DNA from: Superficieibacter sp. HKU1
Lineage (GTDB): Bacteria > Pseudomonadota > Gammaproteobacteria > Enterobacterales > Enterobacteriaceae
Direction: 5' to 3'
DNA: 64,000 bases
Assembly: GCF_029319185.1 (NCBI RefSeq)
Contig: NZ_CP119754.1
Span: 62,001 to 126,000 of the forward strand
A program made the position numbers and the translations under genes. Below, one piece after another: positions 32,679 through 42,137 of the stretch (position 1 is its first letter; each line of letters starts with the position of its first letter). The notes under the pieces are model-generated. The model saw nothing but the letters and a program-made list of their open reading frames with translations. It was not told the DNA's origin and searched no databases.

Positions 32679-32698
32679 AAGGGGGCGTCTGCCCCCTT
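32679..32698. terminator. Bidirectional terminator between the convergent ars operons
   Basis: AAGGGGGC, GTCT, GCCCCCTT: an eight-base stem with A/T tails on both sides, centred between the arsN stop and the arsC stop. Confidence 0.88.
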
Positions 32699-32703
32699 TA
32701 TGT

Positions 32704-33129
32704 TTATTTCAATCGCTTACCTGTTTCATCAACGACTTTCTCGCCGTCTTCCTTAGCAAATGCGCCTTTTTGCGCATCCGGAAGAATATCCAGTACCACT
32801 TCGGAAGGGCGGCAAAGGCGCGTTCCCAACGGTGTCACCACAATCGGGCGGTTAATCAGGATCGGATGCTGAAGCATAAAATCGATTAACTGATCGTCAG
32901 TAAACTTATCTTCGGCAAGCCCCAGTTCTTCATAAGGCTCGACATTTTTACGCAGCAGCGCCCGTACTGTAATCCCCATATCTGCGATAAGTTTGACCAA
33001 CTCATCGCGTGAAGGTGGAGTCTCAAGGTAAAGAATTACGGTCGGTTCATTACCGCTGTTGCGGATCATCTCCAGCGTATTACGCGACGTGCCGCAGGCC
33101 GGGTTGTGATAGATGGTGATGTTGCTCAT
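32704..33129 (-). CDS. arsC: ArsC arsenate reductase (glutaredoxin-coupled)
   Basis: 141 residues with catalytic Cys12 in HNPACGTSRNTL and Arg-bearing NRPIVVTPLGTRLCRP, the R773/E. coli ArsC type that uses glutathione and glutaredoxin. Reduces arsenate to arsenite for export. Last gene of the arsRDABC operon, 12 bases after arsB. Confidence 0.95.
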   Translation of the reverse strand: MSNITIYHNPACGTSRNTLEMIRNSGNEPTVILYLETPPSRDELVKLIADMGITVRALLRKNVEPYEELGLAEDKFTDDQLIDFMLQHPILINRPIVVTPLGTRLCRPSEVVLDILPDAQKGAFAKEDGEKVVDETGKRLK

Positions 33130-33141
33130 ATCAGTATCTCA

Positions 33142-34431
33142 TTACAAAGTGAAAGAGAGACGTAGCGCCAGCGCGGCCAGCGTTACAAACAGCACAGGCA
33201 GAGTCATGACGATCCCTGTGCGGAAATAGTATCCCCAGGTGATGGTCATATTCTTCTGTGAAAGTACATGCAGCCAGAGCAGCGTTGCCAGGCTACCAAT
33301 AGGTGTAATTTTCGGGCCCAGATCGCAGCCAATCACGTTGGCGTAGATCATCGCTTCTTTGATAACGCCTGTTGCGGTGCTTCCATCGATAGAAAGAGCG
33401 CCAACCAGCACGGTAGGCATGTTGTTCATGATGGAAGACAGGAAAGCCGTCAGGAAGCCAGTACCCAGCGTCGCAGCCCAGAGTCCTTTATCCGCCAGTA
33501 CGTTCAGCACACCTGAAAGGTATTCGGTCAGCCCGGCGTTGCGCAGACCGTAGACCACCAGATACATCCCCAATGAGAAGATGACGATCTGCCATGGCGC
33601 ACCGCGCAGCACTTTACCGGTGTTAATGGCATGGCCTCGTTTCGCCACCGCAAATAGAATGACAGCGCCTACAGCAGCAATCGCGCTGACCGGGATACCC
33701 GACGGCTCAAGGACGAAAAAGCCAACCAGAAGAAGGATCAACACTATCCAGCCAGTTCTGAAGGTTGCCAGATCTTTAATCGCCTTTGCCGGTGCTTTCA
33801 GGAGAGCCAGGTCGTAAGTCGGTGGAATATCATTGCGGAAGAACAGATGTAGCATAACCAGCGTGGCAACAATGGCTGCAATATCAACCGGCACCATTAC
33901 CGACGCATACTCGGTGAAGCCCAGTCCAAAGAAGTCTGCAGAAACGATGTTTACCAGGTTGGATACGATAAGCGGCAGGCTGGCTGTATCGGCAATAAAC
34001 CCAGCAGCCATGACGAATGCCAGTGTCGTGCCTTTGCTGAACCCTAATGCCAGTAGCATGGCGATGACTATCGGCGTCAGAATAAGTGCCGCACCATCGT
34101 TGGCAAACAGTGCCGCTACCGCTGCACCTAGCAGAACGATATACGTAAAGAGCAAACGGCCACGACCGTTACCCCAGCGAGAAACATGCAATGCCGCCCA
34201 TTCGAAAAAGCCTGATTCATCAAGCAGCAGGCTGATAATAATCACGGCAATAAAGGTCGCCGTCGCGTTCCAGACGATATTCCACACCACCGGAATATCG
34301 CCCACATGCACAACGCCAGATATCAGAGCCAGTCCCGCGCCCAGCATTGCACTCCAGCCGATCCCTAATCCCTTTGGTTGCCAGATAACCAAAACAATGG
34401 TCAGGACAAAAATAGCGCCTGCCAGTAACAT
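33142..34431 (-). CDS. arsB: ArsB arsenite efflux permease
   Basis: 429 residues with about 12 membrane segments, starting MLLAGAIFVLTIVLVIWQPK as in E. coli ArsB. Works as an arsenite/H+ antiporter alone or as the channel of an ArsAB pump. It is the only arsenite pump gene in the window and may serve both ArsA copies. Confidence 0.95.
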   Translation of the reverse strand: MLLAGAIFVLTIVLVIWQPKGLGIGWSAMLGAGLALISGVVHVGDIPVVWNIVWNATATFIAVIIISLLLDESGFFEWAALHVSRWGNGRGRLLFTYIVLLGAAVAALFANDGAALILTPIVIAMLLALGFSKGTTLAFVMAAGFIADTASLPLIVSNLVNIVSADFFGLGFTEYASVMVPVDIAAIVATLVMLHLFFRNDIPPTYDLALLKAPAKAIKDLATFRTGWIVLILLLVGFFVLEPSGIPVSAIAAVGAVILFAVAKRGHAINTGKVLRGAPWQIVIFSLGMYLVVYGLRNAGLTEYLSGVLNVLADKGLWAATLGTGFLTAFLSSIMNNMPTVLVGALSIDGSTATGVIKEAMIYANVIGCDLGPKITPIGSLATLLWLHVLSQKNMTITWGYYFRTGIVMTLPVLFVTLAALALRLSFTL

Positions 34432-34478
34432 AAAACCTCCTGACAGGGCGACTTTGTCGCCCTGTATATGCCAAAAAA

Positions 34479-36230
34479 TTAACTCATCAACTCTCTGAGC
34501 TTTTCAATACCGGTGGGCTCTGACGCCAGCACCGGAACAAGCGCTATACGGTCAGCATGCTGATTCTTAACAGCCTCAATCTGAGGCAGTTCCTGATGAG
34601 CACGCTGGCAAAGCAACGGAGAACGCGTATCCGCAATGGAAAGGCTGTTATTGATAATCCAGCCCCACGGATGAATCTCCGCTCTTTCAAGGTCAGCCTG
34701 CAGGTTTGCCGCTTCCAGCACTGGTGTGGTTTCAGGAAGCGTAACAAGCAGAACTTTGGTTCTATCCGGATCCTGAAGTTGCATCATTGGGGTAGTAAAA
34801 TGACCTTTACTACCCATTTTTTTGGCAATCTCTCGGTGGTAAGCCCCGGTCGCATCCAGCAGCAATAGCGTATGTCCCGTAGGGGCGGTATCCATGACAA
34901 CAAACCGTTTACCCGCTTCACGAATCACCCTGGAAAAGGCCTGAAACACGGCAATTTCTTCTGTACAGGGAGAGCGTAAATCCTCTTCCAGTAGCCGTTT
35001 CCCTGCTTCGTCCAGATCTCTTCCCTTCGTCTCAAGAACATGCTGACGATAGCGTTCGGTTTCATCGCGAGGGTTGATGCGGCTGACCTGCAGGTTTTTG
35101 AGGTTGCCGTTCAGCGTTGTACTCAGGTGCGCAGCAGGATCAGAGGTCGTGAGATGCACGTCAAATCCCATGTCTGCCAGCCTGACGGCTATAGCCGCAG
35201 CCATCGTGGTTTTCCCTACGCCACCTTTGCCCATCAGCATAATCAGGCCGTGTTCACTGCGAGCGATATCCTCGACCAGGCCAGAGAGCGATAAGTTTTC
35301 AGGCATGTACAGAGCGTTCGTTGCCGGGAGCGGTAACGCCTCAGAATGGATATCCAGCAGTCCCTTCAATGCGGACACACCAACCATATTGACTGGCTGT
35401 AGTAATAGGGTATCTGTCGGTAGCTCAGATAAACCGGCAGGAAGATTTGCCAGTGCCTCCTGCTCACGTTGCCATATCGCAGCGGCCAGGGCGTCATGTT
35501 CAGCTTCGGCTTTAGGCAGCACACCATTAATCACCAGGTATTGGTTTTTCAGGCCAATTGCAGCCAGTTCTTCATGGGTGCGGGCGACTTCCTGCAGCGT
35601 CGATTTTTGCAGTCGTGCAACCAGAACCAGGCGGGTACGTTCAGGATCGGATAACGCCTCTACTGCATGAGCATACTGCTCACGCTGCTTTTCCAGCCCG
35701 GCCATTGGGCCAAGACAGGAAGCACCATCTGGATTACTTTCAATGAAGCTACTCCAGGCACCGGGAAGCTGGAGAAGGCGAATCGTGTGGCCCGTCGGCG
35801 CTGTATCAAAAATGATGTGATCGAAGCGGGTCAGCAGGGTAGCGTCTGTCAATAAGCCGGTGAACTCGTCAAACGCCGCAATCTCAGTGGTACAGGCTCC
35901 TGAAAGCTGCTCGCTGATACTGTTAACAACGTCATCTGGCAGAAGACCTTTGATAGGATCAACAATTCTGGCGCGGTATTGCTGGGCGGCTTCCTGCGGG
36001 TCAATCTCCAGAGCAGAAAGCCCAGGAACTGCTGTCACAGGGCGAATGTTGTTACCGATAGCTTGGTCGAATACCTGGCCGACATTCGAGGCAGGATCGG
36101 TACTGACCAGCAAAACCTGCTTGCCCTGTTCGGCAAGGCGGATAGCCGTCGCGCAGGAAATGGAAGTTTTTCCTACGCCTCCCTTGCCAGTAAAAAACAG
36201 GTAAGGCGGGATATTCTGTAAGAATTTCAT
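34479..36230 (-). CDS. arsA: ArsA arsenite-transport ATPase, copy 2 (R773-like)
   Basis: 583 residues, close to plasmid R773 ArsA in every segment. Two ATPase halves with GKGGVGKT, and all three As(III) ligands present: C113 (SGACTTE), C172 (GASCLGP) and C422 (RSPCTEE). Start at 36230 after an ideal AGGAGG. Placed between arsD and arsB as in R773. Confidence 0.95.
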   Translation of the reverse strand: MKFLQNIPPYLFFTGKGGVGKTSISCATAIRLAEQGKQVLLVSTDPASNVGQVFDQAIGNNIRPVTAVPGLSALEIDPQEAAQQYRARIVDPIKGLLPDDVVNSISEQLSGACTTEIAAFDEFTGLLTDATLLTRFDHIIFDTAPTGHTIRLLQLPGAWSSFIESNPDGASCLGPMAGLEKQREQYAHAVEALSDPERTRLVLVARLQKSTLQEVARTHEELAAIGLKNQYLVINGVLPKAEAEHDALAAAIWQREQEALANLPAGLSELPTDTLLLQPVNMVGVSALKGLLDIHSEALPLPATNALYMPENLSLSGLVEDIARSEHGLIMLMGKGGVGKTTMAAAIAVRLADMGFDVHLTTSDPAAHLSTTLNGNLKNLQVSRINPRDETERYRQHVLETKGRDLDEAGKRLLEEDLRSPCTEEIAVFQAFSRVIREAGKRFVVMDTAPTGHTLLLLDATGAYHREIAKKMGSKGHFTTPMMQLQDPDRTKVLLVTLPETTPVLEAANLQADLERAEIHPWGWIINNSLSIADTRSPLLCQRAHQELPQIEAVKNQHADRIALVPVLASEPTGIEKLRELMS

Positions 36231-36247
36231 ATGTCCTCCTGACATAT

Positions 36248-36610
36248 TCAGCAACAGGAAGTATTACCACCACAGCAGCTGGTGGGAGCTAACCCTACCT
36301 TCTCCAGCGTAATACCGAACCAGCGAGCCAGCTCAGCACGTTTTGGGTATCGCCCTGCCATCACAGTTTCACCGTCCAACAGCAGTAGCGGAAGCCCTTC
36401 TGCTCCAGATACTTCGAGGAATGCTTTCGCTTTCTCATTCTGAACAAAGCTCATGGGCTGCTGCGCCAGGTTGTAACGCTCAACCTGTACGCCACGTCCT
36501 TTCAGCCACTGCACATCAGCAGAAAAATCAACCAGAACCTGATCGACATCTGAGCCACATACGCCGGTACTGCAGCACATTGCCGGGTCAAACACCGTTA
36601 ACGTCTTCAT
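36248..36610 (-). CDS. arsD: ArsD arsenite metallochaperone, copy 2 (canonical)
   Basis: 120 residues with all ligands: C12, C13 and C18 (MCCSTGVCGS) and two C-terminal pairs in SCCGGNTSCC. R773 type. Passes As(III) from glutathione to ArsA; also a weak second repressor. Preceded by its own ArsR-type box at 36625-36642. Confidence 0.95.
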   Translation of the reverse strand: MKTLTVFDPAMCCSTGVCGSDVDQVLVDFSADVQWLKGRGVQVERYNLAQQPMSFVQNEKAKAFLEVSGAEGLPLLLLDGETVMAGRYPKRAELARWFGITLEKVGLAPTSCCGGNTSCC

Positions 36611-36624
36611 TCTAAATACCTCAC

Positions 36625-36642
36625 ATTCGTAAAATCATATAT
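36625..36642 (-). promoter_or_regulatory. ArsR/ArsD-type operator box between arsR and arsD
   Basis: ATTCGTAAAATCATATAT (plus-strand reading), identical in 17 of 18 bases to the box upstream of arsR at 37067-37084. It would place a second binding site 15 bases before the arsD start. Confidence 0.65.
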
Positions 36643-36657
36643 GTTCAGGCAAATTTT

Positions 36658-37008
36658 TTAGATGCAAACAGCCTTACCGCTACCAGAGCAGTTTGCCGAT
36701 GCCAGCTTACGGGCGATGGCCTGTACGTCGTCCTGTTGGCTTAACCAGGCCTGCTCAATCACCTGAGCGGCCCAGGAAGGAATATGCGGGGATAAGCGGT
36801 AGTGAACCCACTTGCCCTGTTTACGGTCCAGCAATAGACCACTTTCCCGGAGCATTGCAAGATGACGGGAGATCTTGGGCTGCGACTGCTCCAACGCCGT
36901 GCAAAGATCGCACACGCACAGCTCTCCCATCTCCCTGAGCAGCAGCACGATGCCCAGGCGGGTTTCATCGGAGAGATTTTTGAAGAGTTGTAAGGATGTT
37001 AGTAGCAT
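36658..37008 (-). CDS. arsR: ArsR repressor (classical type)
   Basis: 116 residues from ATG 37008 after GGAGG. Has the classical As(III) motif ELCVCDLC in the DNA-recognition helix (Cys32/Cys34 type) and the HTH QSQPKISRHLAMLRESGLL. Represses the minus-strand arsRDABC operon until arsenite or antimonite binds. Confidence 0.95.
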   Translation of the reverse strand: MLLTSLQLFKNLSDETRLGIVLLLREMGELCVCDLCTALEQSQPKISRHLAMLRESGLLLDRKQGKWVHYRLSPHIPSWAAQVIEQAWLSQQDDVQAIARKLASANCSGSGKAVCI

Positions 37009-37066
37009 CTGTCCTCCGGTTAGTTTAATAACAGGATACTCTGTAGGTCTAAGATCGCAACAATAT

Positions 37067-37084
37067 ATTCGAAAAATCATATAT
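37067..37084 (-). promoter_or_regulatory. ArsR operator upstream of arsR
   Basis: ATTCGAAAAATCATATAT (plus-strand reading) about 59 bases before the arsR start, within AT-rich promoter DNA. TCATATAT with a flanking T-run is also seen in the E. coli and R773 ars operators. Confidence 0.7.
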
Positions 37085-37308
37085 AACTTTTGTTGTGGGA
37101 TTTTTTTATCATGATATCAGTAAGTTGCTTAACTTATTGATATTCATATTTTTATAAAATTCCCTAAAGGATGTAACCCCCATTCTGATATGCAAATAAA
37201 ATCTTCAGGGATTCAAGAAATGTTGATAGAACGAACTTCTTATGGCGTTACGCCGATGCTAAACTGAACTAAAGGTTTTATTTGTATGGGTATGCTCAGG
37301 GGAAAAAG

Positions 37309-38295
37309 ATGGCTAACGGTAAGGTTCTAAGACAGCTTATAAAAGCTGGAGCGACAGGTGATGTCGCGGCCTTCCGTCGTGTTTCGGAAGTGATCATTGA
37401 AGAAGAACGACAAAAACAACATCATCTTCTTGCCAATGACCTTGAACATATTCTTTATGGTGATCATGCGATACAAACCTCTCGAGTGCCCGCTGCACCT
37501 CCAGTGCCAGTGGACAAAGAGCGAGGCTTGCCCTTGCTAGATATTAGACAGCCAAGTCGTTCTTTAGATGAAATCGTACTACCTGAATCAAGTTCAGATG
37601 CTGTCGAAGAGATACTTGAAGAAAATCGTAGGGCTGATGTGTTACGCACTTACGGAATGAAAGCTATCAGTAAAGTTATTTTTTTTGGTCCTCCTGGGTG
37701 CGGTAAAACTCTTGCTGCAGAAGTAGTGGCTTGTGAATTGGATATGCCGTTGGCCATCGTCAGGCTTGATACTCTGGTTTCTTCATATCTTGGTGAAACT
37801 GCTGCTAACCTACGCCAAATATTTGATTTTATCTCTCAATACCCAATGGTTGTACTCTTCGATGAGTTTGATGCTATAGGTAAAGAACGTGGGGATAGTG
37901 GGGATCATGGTGAGTTAAGACGAGTTGTAAATGCTGTTTTACAAATGATGGATGCATACCAAGGAAAAAGCTTAATTCTTGCAGCAACAAACCATGAACA
38001 TATCCTGGATAGTGCTATTTGGAGGCGTTTTGACGATGCTATTGAGTTTCCACTACCCGATAAACATCAGTTGTCAGAATTGATGAAACTCAAACTTCGT
38101 GGTATTCGCCGCCAGTTTGAGCTTGAAGACGATGAGGTTCTCTCACTATTCATTGGAAAAAGTGGTGCTGATTTAGAACGGATTGTAAGACGTGCAATCA
38201 AGAGAATGATTTTACGTAGCCAAGAGTTTTTGACTCTCAAAGATCTTAAGAATGCACTTTTACGGGAAAATATAAACAAAACTCGTCAGGGATAA
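37309..38295 (+). CDS. ietA: AAA+ ATPase of an IetAS-type defence pair (IetA-like)
   Basis: 328 residues from ATG 37309 after AGGGG. N-terminal helical region to about 90, then an AAA domain: Walker A GPPGCGKT (127-134), Walker B VVLFDEFD (181-188), sensor AATNH (225-229) and arginine finger RR (239-240). An AAA ATPase directly followed by a subtilase is the ietA-ietS pair of Agrobacterium plasmids, later found to protect against phage. The stop is three bases before ietS. AT-rich, unlike the core genes. Confidence 0.85.
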   Translation: MANGKVLRQLIKAGATGDVAAFRRVSEVIIEEERQKQHHLLANDLEHILYGDHAIQTSRVPAAPPVPVDKERGLPLLDIRQPSRSLDEIVLPESSSDAVEEILEENRRADVLRTYGMKAISKVIFFGPPGCGKTLAAEVVACELDMPLAIVRLDTLVSSYLGETAANLRQIFDFISQYPMVVLFDEFDAIGKERGDSGDHGELRRVVNAVLQMMDAYQGKSLILAATNHEHILDSAIWRRFDDAIEFPLPDKHQLSELMKLKLRGIRRQFELEDDEVLSLFIGKSGADLERIVRRAIKRMILRSQEFLTLKDLKNALLRENINKTRQG

Positions 38296-38298
38296 TAA

Positions 38299-40689
38299 AT
38301 GACGGAACAATATCAACATCTTAGTATTGCTAAAGAATCTCTTCAGAACCCTAGACGCACACGCCAGTTCAAAATTCCGAGAACACAGCGTGCTGACTTG
38401 CGCTTACATGGACGCATTTTGTCTGAGCAATTACGAAGTATTACACAATTAGCTAATCCACAAATTCCAGGAAAGGATAATGATGGTCGGTATATGCTGA
38501 AGTTACAGTATACCGGGATGTTAGATATTGCTCATATGGATAGGCATGGAATAGAGTTCGTCAGTCAAGAAGATAAAACAATATGTATTGCCTTTGCTGA
38601 TGAACGAGGAATCGCTCTTTTTGAGGAACACCTTTCACAGCTTGGTCACGCTCATATAACCTACCAGCAAATTTTAACCGCATTGGATAGCGTTGATGTT
38701 TGGACTAATGAGGATCGCAAAAGCTGGTCAGTGAAACAGTATGGGTTTCCTGATTCAGATTCCTTCGGTCTAGATGTTGAGCTGTGGCCGGTAGAAACGA
38801 CACAACATCCTTCTCGAGCTCGGATCTGCGGAGAATTTGAAAACTGGCTCCGCGAAAATATGATTCATCGCTTGGATAGAATTAATCTTGATAGTTTGCT
38901 GATGTACCGGGTAAGAGTAAATTTAGAGCAAGCTGAAAAACTGCTTGAGCACCGTGATGTTCGAATGGTGGACCGTCTTCCTGTCAGTGGAATCTCGTAT
39001 GAGAAACTGAACAAAGATATCAATTTTATCCCCGAATATATCCCATCTCCATTACCTAATGCCGTAAAAGTTTGCATCCTTGATAGTGGAATTAATACCG
39101 CACATCCATTATTGCGTAGTGCAATAGCTGAGAGTGCCTGCTTCGTGGATAATGAAGATGAATCTGACCATTTTGGACATGGTACTGCTGTTGCAGGTAT
39201 TGCCCTATATGGTGATGTTGAGGCTTGCGATGCTAGCAATTTCTGGCAACCGTCAATGTGGTTATATAACGGCAAAATTCTTAATGCCCAAGGGGAATTT
39301 GATACTGCTACGATTGAAACAACTTTGACCGAAGCAGTAGAATATTTCGTTGGTCTAGGATGTCGTATTTTTAACTTATCACTTGGCAATGCAAATGCGC
39401 CTTACGATGGAAAGCACATCCGAGGTATTGCTTATGTGCTTGATGTGCTGGCGAGGCGTCACAATATTCTTTTCGTAGTTTCCGCAGGTAATTTTAATGG
39501 TAGCAGTGACCCTGATGTTCCAGTAGAAAGTTGGCGGGCAGAGTATCCCAGCTATTTAATCCACGATAGCTCAGTTATTATTGATCCAGCGCCCGCACTC
39601 AATGTTCTAACGGCAGGAAGTTATGCAAGGCATAATGCAACATTTGACGCTCAACGTCGTGCTGATGAAATTAGCCATTTAAGCCCTGCAGGTGAATATC
39701 AACCTTCACCATTCACGCGGCATGGACCTTCTGTGAAAGGTGCATTTAAACCAGAAATAGTTGCGCACGGTGGAAACTTTGCGGCACCTATGCGTAATGC
39801 TGGAGGTCAATGGCGACAACATGCCAGAGGACTTGGTGTGCTAAGCTGCCACCATCAATTCCAAGGAAGTACACTTTTCTCTGAACAAAGTGGAACTAGT
39901 TTTTCTGCACCTTATATCACGCACCTCGCTGCACGTTTACTCAATGAATATCCAGATATGTCTGCCAATATGTTGCGAGCTATGCTTGTCAATCACGCTG
40001 CGCTGACACCGCAGATGGAGAATACATTCTCAGAAGAGGTTACAGAACATTATAAATCTGAACCTTCAACCCGAAATCGTAGTGTTATTCGAGATGTCGT
40101 TGGATATGGAGTTGTTGAGGAAGATGGTTTATATCGCTCGTCCGAGGAAGTAGTTGTTATGATGTGTGAAGAGCAAATCTCTGATGACACTCATCAATTC
40201 TTTGAGCTTCCATTACCTACATCTTTTTTAAGAACTCAGCGAGCAGTAAGAGAACTGCACATTACTTTAGCGTATTCACCAGCAGTCAGGACAACGCGAT
40301 TAGATTATACAGCAACACAAATATCTTACAGGCTTGTTAAAGGTTCTTCGTTGCAAGATGTTCAGCAATACTTTAATCATGATATACAAGATGGTACTGA
40401 TTCTAGGAATGACGATGCGGTAAGCAATCGTTCTATTACTGCACAACAACGTGATCATGGTACAGTACAATCCTCTAGTTGGACTTTTAAGCAAAGGTCT
40501 CCAGATGAAAAGTGGTTTGTGGTTGTAACTAGAAATGATCGTGAGTGGGGCACCCCACTTAATAGCCAACATGAACCTTATGCATTAGTTGTTACTGCAA
40601 CGGACAGAGAAAATGCTGAAGCTAATCTTTATGCCGAAATTGAGGCACGAATTCGTGAGCAGGAGCGCTCCAGGGCTCGGGTAAGTTAA
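38299..40689 (+). CDS. ietS: Subtilisin-like serine protease of an IetAS-type pair (IetS-like)
   Basis: 796 residues. N-terminal ~250 residues of unknown fold, then an S8 peptidase domain with an intact triad: D262 (CILDSGIN), H294 (FGHGTAVAG), S534 (SGTSFSAP), plus oxyanion N398 (SAGNFNG). The C-terminal ~220 residues are beta-rich. No signal peptide, so it acts in the cytoplasm, probably gated by the ATPase encoded three bases upstream. Confidence 0.87.
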   Translation: MTEQYQHLSIAKESLQNPRRTRQFKIPRTQRADLRLHGRILSEQLRSITQLANPQIPGKDNDGRYMLKLQYTGMLDIAHMDRHGIEFVSQEDKTICIAFADERGIALFEEHLSQLGHAHITYQQILTALDSVDVWTNEDRKSWSVKQYGFPDSDSFGLDVELWPVETTQHPSRARICGEFENWLRENMIHRLDRINLDSLLMYRVRVNLEQAEKLLEHRDVRMVDRLPVSGISYEKLNKDINFIPEYIPSPLPNAVKVCILDSGINTAHPLLRSAIAESACFVDNEDESDHFGHGTAVAGIALYGDVEACDASNFWQPSMWLYNGKILNAQGEFDTATIETTLTEAVEYFVGLGCRIFNLSLGNANAPYDGKHIRGIAYVLDVLARRHNILFVVSAGNFNGSSDPDVPVESWRAEYPSYLIHDSSVIIDPAPALNVLTAGSYARHNATFDAQRRADEISHLSPAGEYQPSPFTRHGPSVKGAFKPEIVAHGGNFAAPMRNAGGQWRQHARGLGVLSCHHQFQGSTLFSEQSGTSFSAPYITHLAARLLNEYPDMSANMLRAMLVNHAALTPQMENTFSEEVTEHYKSEPSTRNRSVIRDVVGYGVVEEDGLYRSSEEVVVMMCEEQISDDTHQFFELPLPTSFLRTQRAVRELHITLAYSPAVRTTRLDYTATQISYRLVKGSSLQDVQQYFNHDIQDGTDSRNDDAVSNRSITAQQRDHGTVQSSSWTFKQRSPDEKWFVVVTRNDREWGTPLNSQHEPYALVVTATDRENAEANLYAEIEARIREQERSRARVS

Positions 40690-40735
40690 ATATAAAGTAT
40701 TTAGCTTTTAAGCGAGAGGGAAAAAAAAGATTCTC

Positions 40736-40776
40736 AATCTCTATTATAAGAATGCTAATAGGGGGTGAGAATCTTT
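40736..40776. terminator. Inverted repeat between ietS and the integrase
   Basis: AAAGATTCTCA (40736-40746) and TGAGAATCTTT (40766-40776), 11-base perfect arms over a 19-base loop, A-rich before and T-rich inside the right arm. It lies between convergent genes and likely terminates both. Confidence 0.65.
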
Positions 40777-40790
40777 ATACTGCTGAATTT

Positions 40791-41975
40791 TCACACACCT
40801 CGAGAGACTAAACTTTCTACATAATCTGCATACTTCTGCATCATTTCTCTCCGCCCCTCCAAATACTGCGCATGGTTGTAAGTCCCACGTATCGCGTTCT
40901 TATCCACATGTGCTAGCTGCGTTTCTATCCACGCTGAGTTAAAACCTTCTTCATGGAGGATGGTACTCATCGTGTGGCGGAAACCATGTCCTGTCAGCCT
41001 TCCTTTATATCCCAATAACTCAATAACCTGATTAACGCTTTCCTTTGAGATCGGCTTCGTTCGATCGTTACGTCCGACGAATACCAGTGGGTATAGCCCG
41101 GTAATAGGTTTAAGTGACTCAAAGAGCTCGACAACCTGATCCGACATTGGAACGATGTGTGGTCGTTTCATCTTCATCACTTCAGCAGGGATCTCCCAAA
41201 GCCGCTTTTCAAAATTGATATCCTCCCAGCGGGCAAAACGTAATTCCTGAGTTCGTACCCCTGTAAGCATGATGATTTGAGTCGCAGTCTTGGTAATAAC
41301 GCTACCGGTGTAACCGGCAAGATCCCTAAGAAAGTGAGGGAGTTCTTCGGCTGTCAGGAATGGAAAATGTGTTTTCTTTGGTGTTGCGAGGGCTGTGGCG
41401 AGATCGGGTGCTGGATTGTATTCAGCGCGTCCGGTCACAATCGCATGACGGAATACTTCACCGCAGCGCTGTCTGACTTTGCGCATCTTTTCTAATGCAC
41501 CACGCTTTTCCATACGACGAAGGGTTTCCAGCAATTCCATGGGCTTAATTTCAGCTATAGGGCGCTTACCGATGTAGGGGAAAATATCCTTTTCAAAGGT
41601 ATCAATAATTTCATCGCGATAGCGTAATGACCAACGATCCGCTCTCAACTGATGCCATTCACGGGCAATAGCTTCGAAGGTATTTTCATAGTTAAGCTTT
41701 TGGGCAATTTTCTCTGCTTTCTTTACTTCACCGGGATCGCTTCCGGCAGACAGCAGCTTTTTCGCAGCATCACGCTTTTCGCGTGCTTGAGCGAGAGAAA
41801 TCTCGGGATAAACGCCGAAAGCAAGACGCTTTTCTTTACCTGCGTAGCGATACTTTAAACGCCAGTAACGTGAGCCGTTGGTAGTTACTTCAAGGTAGAG
41901 GCCGCCACCATCAGATAGCTTATACGGCTTCTCTTTGGGTTTGGCTGTATCAATTTGTCTGACTGTTAGCTTCAT
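40791..41975 (-). CDS. P4-family tyrosine integrase
   Basis: 394 residues from MKLTVRQ (an in-frame ATG nine bases upstream also exists). N-terminal DUF4102-type arm-binding domain (LSDGGGLYLEVTTNGSRYW), then the catalytic core with Arg in TGVRTQELR, HxxR in HGFRHTM, His in LAHVDKN and Tyr in GTYNHAQY. It lies 160 bases from the selC 3' end and transcribes away from it, the usual arrangement for selC islands. It looks intact. Confidence 0.95.
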   Translation of the reverse strand: MKLTVRQIDTAKPKEKPYKLSDGGGLYLEVTTNGSRYWRLKYRYAGKEKRLAFGVYPEISLAQAREKRDAAKKLLSAGSDPGEVKKAEKIAQKLNYENTFEAIAREWHQLRADRWSLRYRDEIIDTFEKDIFPYIGKRPIAEIKPMELLETLRRMEKRGALEKMRKVRQRCGEVFRHAIVTGRAEYNPAPDLATALATPKKTHFPFLTAEELPHFLRDLAGYTGSVITKTATQIIMLTGVRTQELRFARWEDINFEKRLWEIPAEVMKMKRPHIVPMSDQVVELFESLKPITGLYPLVFVGRNDRTKPISKESVNQVIELLGYKGRLTGHGFRHTMSTILHEEGFNSAWIETQLAHVDKNAIRGTYNHAQYLEGRREMMQKYADYVESLVSRGV

Positions 41976-42005
41976 TGGGGGCATCTCAAAATAGGGCTAT
42001 AAATC

Positions 42006-42026
42006 ATGCCCCCCATTATGCCCCCA
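42006..42026. repeat. Integrase arm-like repeat near int
   Basis: TGCCCCCCATTATGCCCCCA, repeated with one change at 19653-19673. TGCCCCC occurs twice within each copy with ATTA between, as expected for an arm-type integrase site. It sits just upstream of the integrase start and may also affect int expression. Confidence 0.65.
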
Positions 42027-42137
42027 GAATGCACTTGATTCTGGTAGAGACAGTAGACCTCGGGAGAACATAATCAGCTTTAATTGCGGGTATTATAGGG
42101 GATTTACTTGAGACAGTGGAGTTCAGTAGAAGCTAAT

